NCBI RefSeq assembly: GCF_029867415.1
Contig: NC_081182.1
Location: 18,139,983 to 18,203,982 of the forward strand
Direction of reading: 5' to 3'
DNA: 64,000 bases
Origin: Vicia villosa
Lineage: Eukaryota > Streptophyta > Magnoliopsida > Fabales > Fabaceae
Shown: positions 59,532 to 64,000 of the stretch, in pieces
Layout of the letters: each line of letters starts with the position of its first letter
Position numbering within the stretch: the first letter of the stretch is position 1
Notes under the pieces: model-generated
Seen by the model: only the letters and a program-made list of their open reading frames with translations
Told to the model about the DNA's origin: nothing
Databases searched by the model: none
Program-made: the position numbers and the translations under genes

Positions 59532-59551
59532 TCGGATGTCCCCGAAGGGAC
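59450..59551 (-). ncRNA. U6: U6 spliceosomal snRNA, copy 1
   Basis: Minus strand from GTCCCTTCGGGGACATCCG (59551) through the invariant ACAGAGAAGATTAGCATGGC and the CGCACAAATCGAGAAATGG end to the T-run; 102 nt, the usual plant length, no mismatch noticed against the plant U6 I know. U6 is the catalytic snRNA that pairs with U2, U4 and the 5' splice site. Upstream: TATA complement at 59574-59582 and USE complement at 59607-59617. Confidence 0.97.
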
Positions 59552-59573
59552 GAACTAATGGTGAGTATCTCTT

Positions 59574-59617
59574 CTATATAAACTTAATAAAAGAAAACAA
59601 AGCATTCGATGTGGGAC
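59574..59617 (-). promoter_or_regulatory. U6 copy 1 promoter (USE and TATA)
   Basis: Complement of GTCCCACATCG (59607-59617) and of TTTATATAG (59574-59582), about 24 bp apart, the spacing that gives Pol III specificity in dicot snRNA genes. Confidence 0.9.
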
Positions 59618-60044
59618 TAAAATCAACTAACATAACATAACACACTTGCTTTGTCAAACCCGCTTATTATTTCTCTCAATCTGCAACTAGTAATCTATTA
59701 TGCTGTAAAAAAACTAATTATTCACTAAGCAATGATTAATCTATCCATTCACTAATAATTAGTAATATTATTTTCTTTACACTAGAAGCTCAAACACTTT
59801 TTTTATAAGCGAACCACAAACATATAACCGAACTGTGAGATTCAGAATTTTAATATGTTGTTGGCTCTTTAATTGATTAGTATTATTATTTGTTATTGTT
59901 TATTCATTAATCAATTAACTATATTATTATTTCCTATTTACACATTAATTGATTAGTCATATCCTATTAATCGATTATCTAATTTAACTAATTGATTTCT
60001 AAAAGCCTATTCAAAAATTTTAATTTGTATATTTAATGGAGATT
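59618..60044. other. U6 upstream flank, inner part of left arm
   Basis: AT-rich with repeated TAATTGATTAGT / AATCGATTA phrases at 59870-59990. No gene. Confidence 0.6.
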
Positions 60045-62085
60045 TAATGCTGCTATGACATATGCCTTATATTAAAACTTCAAAGAGTGCTCAATAAATA
60101 GGTCGTTTGGCCCTTCCAATACTATCCAAATGCCACATCTCTTTAAGTTTTTAGGCGCCATTTACAAAAATAATCCATGAGTAGGGAGTCTCTTCGCCTA
60201 CTAGCGAGATGAACTCGGCCAAAAAATAAACTAATACCTGTGACTTGATACTTCCTCTGGGTATATATTGGGTATCGTACTCAGATAATTCAACTACCCA
60301 GGATAGCACCTTTCTTGAAAAATTTGTCTTGTCCAGAACCTGTCGAATAGGGTAGTTGGTTTTACCATTACCTAACGCCCTTGAAAGTAGGGCATGGGTT
60401 TTCTTGCAATTATCGCATCTTCCATGTCAAGCCTCTTAATCTTCTAATCCCGAGCCTCTACCCCATTAAATACCTTTCTCACAAAATAAATAAGTCGCTT
60501 AACTTTGTTTGTCTCTTAGATGGTCAATAACATTAAAATAGAGGTATATGGGAAAACCTTCCACTCGCTCGTCTACTCAAACTTCTCATTTTTCTTTAAA
60601 TTAGAAAAGAAATGGAAAAGCTTGTCACCTGAGAAAGAAAGATAACGAGCTAGAGAAGCAAATCACCATGTGAGTTGTTGAACTTCTTTAATGTTTGAAG
60701 GGATTATCATGTTGATGATGACCTAAGATTTATTTAGACTCGCCTCTATATCTCTCTTGATTAACATAAAACCTATAAACTTAACTTCATGTACACCCAT
60801 TAAGCACTTAGCGAGATTTAAGCACATGTTGTAACTCTTGAATGATTCCAGAATGTCTTCAAGGTCTACAACGTGGCTCTTTCACTATGATGTCTTTATT
60901 ATCATGTCATCTATATAGACTTATAGGTTCCTCCCTATCTGCTTTGAGAATACAATTTCCACGACTCTTTCATAAGTAGCACCTATATTCTTTAGCCCAA
61001 AGGGTCCGAAATTATAATAATAGTTGTCGTGATTGAACATGAATGATGTCTTGGGCGCATCTACAAGGTCCATTTTGATTCGACTGTGGCCGAAATATGC
61101 GTCTATGAGACTCAAACATTTCGTATCCACATGATCTATCTACCAGGCGATCTATGTTAGGTAGGGGATATGGATCCTTAGAGAATGCATGAAATTCTAG
61201 GACAACCTCAAAACTGAGCTAAAAGTACATAAGAGGACAACTTCTAGTTATGTAGGGTTATTTGAGAGTTTTACGGTGGTTGTTTCTTAAGTAACCATCT
61301 AAGGAGCAATAGAAAGTTTGAATAACTAATCTCTCTAGCTAGTCTATACATGTTCTCCATCCAATGACAATTATTGTTGGTATCAATTCATTAATTTCTT
61401 TTTGGATGACGTTCATCCCGCGCTTCTTATAAACCAATTGAACTGGTCAAACCGAAGTACTATCAAAGTTTGTATAAATCATTCTTGTCTCTAAAAGTTT
61501 AAGTACTTTTTCTTCTTTTGATTAATACTTTCATCAAAGGATTCAACCTACGTTGTGGTTGAAAAATTAACTTATAGTTTTCTTCTAGAATGATTTTATA
61601 GAGGTACTTTATATGATAACGGATTAAGTGACTTTGCCACGATAAATTATTTTTATTGAAAGGTTGTCTCAATGATTTCACAACAATATAATTTGACAGT
61701 GTCCACATTAGTGTAACCCTGAAATCATTTGCATATTTGCATATTTTAGTTGAGACTTTAATTATTTTTTGGTGTAAAAAAATTAAAAATAAATATAATG
61801 TTGTTTGAAGAAGTTTATGCGTGTTGCGACATTCTTTCGACGATGAGACATGAAAACAGTTTGATCAGATACATTTTAGCTTTAATGTTGAACCACAAGA
61901 TGTGAGACTTTGATGAATTTACATCGTATATCCAAGTGTTGTTTGACCATATTCTTGTCACTCGTTGTTAGTTTTATTTATCCCACTTTAAGATACATGT
62001 AATTATTTTGTGTAATTTAAATTTTATATATTTTCTGCTATATGTTAATTAAGTGGTTAAATTGGAAAAAATAAATTAAGTGAAT
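60045..62085 (-). pseudogene. Spacer of the inverted repeat: gypsy RT and RNase H relics of two lineages
   Basis: Minus strand. About 61708-61270 resembles Athila RT: LEENYKLIFQPQRRLNP, NELIPT, a decayed TGWR.CID and YCSLDGY. From about 61165 it resembles Tat/Retand RT: LPNIDRLVDH, SLIDAYFGHSRIKM, GPFGLKNIGATYERV, QIGRNL, then intact YIDD (about 60910), and at 60340-60060 RNase H with WVVELSEYDTQYIPRGSIKSQ and a second, archaeal-type RNase H piece (WIIFVNGA, GIWIVLEGPNDLFIE). Many stops and frameshifts. No LTR border found. 61710-62085 is AT-rich with nothing recognised. Confidence 0.75.
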
Positions 62086-62512
62086 AATCTCCATTAAATA
62101 TACAAATTAAAATTTTTGAATAGGCTTTTAGAAATCAATTAGTTAAATTAGATAATCGATTAATAGGATATGACTAATCAATTAATGTGTAAATAGGAAA
62201 TAATAATATAGTTAATTGATTAATGAATAAACAATAACAAATAATAATACTAATCAATTAAAGAGCCAACAACATATTAAAATTCTGAATCTCACAGTTC
62301 GGTTATATGTTTGTGGTTCGCTTATAAAAAAAGTGTTTGAGCTTCTAGTGTAAAGAAAATAATATTACTAATTATTAGTGAATGGATAGATTAATCATTG
62401 CTTAGTGAATAATTAGTTTTTTTACAGCATAATAGATTACTAGTTGCAGATTGAGAGAAATAATAAGCGGGTTTGACAAAGCAAGTGTGTTATGTTATGT
62501 TAGTTGATTTTA

Positions 62513-62556
62513 GTCCCACATCGAATGCTTTGTTTTCTTTTATTAAGTTTATATAG
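62513..62556 (+). promoter_or_regulatory. U6 copy 2 promoter (USE and TATA)
   Basis: GTCCCACATCG (62513-62523) and TTTATATAG (62548-62556), TATA 31 bp before the RNA start: the plant Pol III snRNA promoter. Confidence 0.93.
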
Positions 62557-62578
62557 AAGAGATACTCACCATTAGTTC

Positions 62579-62598
62579 GTCCCTTCGGGGACATCCGA

Positions 62599-62630
<32 letters not shown>

Positions 62631-62680
62631 GGCCCCTGCGCAAGGATGACACGCACAAATCGAGAAATGGTCCAAATTTT
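62579..62680 (+). ncRNA. U6: U6 spliceosomal snRNA, copy 2
   Basis: Same 102-nt RNA as copy 1, here on the plus strand, starting GTCCCTTCGGGG. The two genes point toward the window ends, away from the spacer, each leading into its telobox array and then the 3' end of its SAUR gene. Confidence 0.97.
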
Positions 62681-62683
62681 TTT
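62677..62683 (+). terminator. Pol III T-run terminator of U6 copy 2
   Basis: Seven consecutive T at the RNA 3' end; mirrored at 59447-59453 for copy 1. Confidence 0.9.
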
Positions 62684-62779
62684 GCGATTTTCTTCCCCGA
62701 AATTCTTAGGGTTTCAATTTCTCTGATTTCGCGTTTAGGTTTTGTTCGTTTTTACGTTTAGGTTTTGTTCGTTTTCTCT

Positions 62780-63019
62780 TTGATTTTGCGTTTAGGGTTT
62801 TGTTTTCCTTTCAATTTCAATGGTTTTGCGTTTAGGGTTTTGTTTTCCTTTCAATTTCAATGGTTTTGCGTTTAGGGTTTTGTTTTCCTTTCAATTTCAA
62901 TGATTTTGCATTTAGGGTTTTGTTTTCCTTTCAATTTCAATGATTTTGCATTTAGGGTTTTGTTTTCCTTTCAATTTCAATGATTTTGCATTTAGGGTTT
63001 TGTTTTCCTTTCAATTTCA
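62780..63019. repeat. 40-bp tandem array carrying teloboxes, right arm
   Basis: Mirror of 59111-59350; TTTAGGGTTTTG in each unit. Confidence 0.96.
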
Positions 63020-63418
63020 ATGCATGTAGGTGGTGTTCATCACGATTTTGAAATTGGGGCTGTCTCGTACTTGAACCATATGTATAGTTGAATTCTTATT
63101 CTGATTTTTGGTTATTTTGTTGACTTAAATTGTTAATATCTATACTTTCATTTCACTCATCTCTCTAATCAAATGCTTCACCATTTAGTGAAAACATCAA
63201 ATTCACCATATACATAACATCATTGAATTTTGTGATATAGAAAACATCAAATTCACCATATACATAACATCATAATAGCTTTTCATTCAATTCTGTCATA
63301 GCAAAAACATCCAATAATACATTGCCAATTTGTGTTTCTATCTCAATATTTACAACATGCCTGCCTATATTCTACAAAATCTCAATACTAATCTATGTCC
63401 TTCTCTGCAGTCGCATAT

Positions 63419-63694
63419 TCATAGACCATTGAAGCCTAAAGTTATATGCAAAAACACATCTTCTGTGCAAGGCATTGTCAGGCCACCCATTCGATGATCA
63501 TATCCAAATTCTTCCTCTGCTTGGCTTAGCAACTCTTGAAATGATGTCTGGTTCAAGTATGACACAGGGATCACAAACCGCTTCATTTCTTCTCCAACAT
63601 ACACTGCAAGACACCCCTTCGCTACTTTTGATGATGTTTGGCTGCTACTTAGTGAACAACCACGTCTAATAGCTGCAGGTAAACGGAAGCCCAT
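63419..63694 (-). CDS. SAUR family protein (auxin-responsive), copy 3
   Basis: Inverted, identical copy of the SAUR gene at 58436-58711, 91 codons from [11 protein letters not shown] (ATG at 63694). It keeps the TATA box (63790-63801) and the DST-like element (63373-63400), so it should be expressed like copy 2 if the arm is real. In both arms the SAUR and U6 genes converge tail to tail across the telobox array. Confidence 0.93.
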   Translation of the reverse strand: MGFRLPAAIRRGCSLSSSQTSSKVAKGCLAVYVGEEMKRFVIPVSYLNQTSFQELLSQAEEEFGYDHRMGGLTMPCTEDVFLHITLGFNGL

Positions 63695-64000
63695 TCTAAA
63701 TGTTTTACAAATAACTAACAATCTCAAATTTATGAAAAATGTGTCCTAGTGAATGACCTGTGATGGTTGGTTGTGAGAGAAGATACTGTATTTATTTATA
63801 GTCTTCTCTTCAAGAGTTTCTTCAAATCCATTTCTTTGATGAATTATTGTTGTTAAAGGATGGGGTCCATAAAATGAGGGATCACCACATGCTAGATAGA
63901 CAACCCAATTCAAAGTCAAATGAGATGGCTGGCTAGTTTAAACTTAATGCTTTGATTTATCATGGATACTCGTATTATTTTGTCGACACACATTCATTAG

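Larger units (their letters stand above)
58130..60044 (+). repeat. Left arm of a 1.9-kb (or longer) inverted repeat
   Basis: Every base compared equals the complement of 62086-64000 (position x pairs with 122130-x). The inner end is sharp at 60044/62086; the outer end is beyond the window. The arm holds a SAUR gene, a 40-bp telobox array and a U6 gene. Confidence 0.95.
62086..64000 (-). repeat. Right arm of the inverted repeat (continues past the window)
   Basis: Reverse complement of 58130-60044 with no difference noticed in the parts compared. Confidence 0.95.

Noticed and set aside
59455..59640. 61-codon frame duplicated at 62490-62675
   Set aside because: It is a chance translation of the U6 snRNA antisense and promoter; the RNA gene explains the sequence.

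Overview
This is a plant nuclear window: AT-rich, intron-containing, and dominated by LTR retrotransposons. The Ogre-like element at the left end (Ty3/gypsy, Tat clade), the Athila-like elements carrying a 'putative plant transposon protein' ORF, and the CGCTTAGCG-type motifs suggest a legume, plausibly the pea/vetch/clover/medic group. That assignment is inference from family recognition, not a search.

Region 1-22760 is a nested stack of Ty3/gypsy elements. The oldest, element C, is an Athila-like element on the minus strand whose remains lie at 15035-15920 and 21275-22760. Element A (11092-15034, minus, Athila-like, no coding capacity) sits inside C. A young Ogre-like element (1-11091, plus, internally deleted) sits inside the 3' LTR of A. 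Element B (15921-21269, plus, Athila-like, non-autonomous) inserted into the ORF of C with a 5-bp ATTTG duplication. LTR pairs differ by about 2.2% for A, 0.34% for B and 0.14% for Ogre by eye, which agrees with the nesting order.

Region 22860-38430 holds DNA-transposon and LINE debris. There is a broken CACTA-type (Transposase_24) gene with an 80-bp tandem array, two CACTA-like termini (one cutting an acidic-protein gene), a TIR MITE, three Stowaway-like MITEs, a dead LINE reverse transcriptase (FAYD instead of FADD), a LINE endonuclease fragment and a degenerate gag-like region.

Region 38870-39840 is a real host gene: a two-exon heavy-metal-associated isoprenylated protein of the HIPP26 type, with ABRE and DRE motifs upstream and a 19-bp inverted repeat in its intron. 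Region 39840-48000 is mostly AT-rich non-coding DNA with microsatellites, a 47-bp array next to a tRNA-like SINE head, a complete 512-bp TRIM element, and a possible LTR.

Region 48016-55159 holds a minus-strand Ty1/copia element whose polyprotein is almost open (one TAG) but which has lost its 5' end. It is joined directly to a small plus-strand LTR element that carries a 775-bp hAT-type MITE in its 3' LTR. That LTR runs straight into a SAUR pseudogene.

Region 55160-64000 is a SAUR cluster. The outstanding feature is an apparently perfect inverted repeat (58130-60044 and 62086-64000, reaching the window edge). Each arm carries one SAUR gene and one complete Pol III-type U6 snRNA gene (USE, TATA, T-run), plus a 40-bp telobox array. 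The 2-kb spacer holds gypsy RT/RNase H relics of two different lineages.
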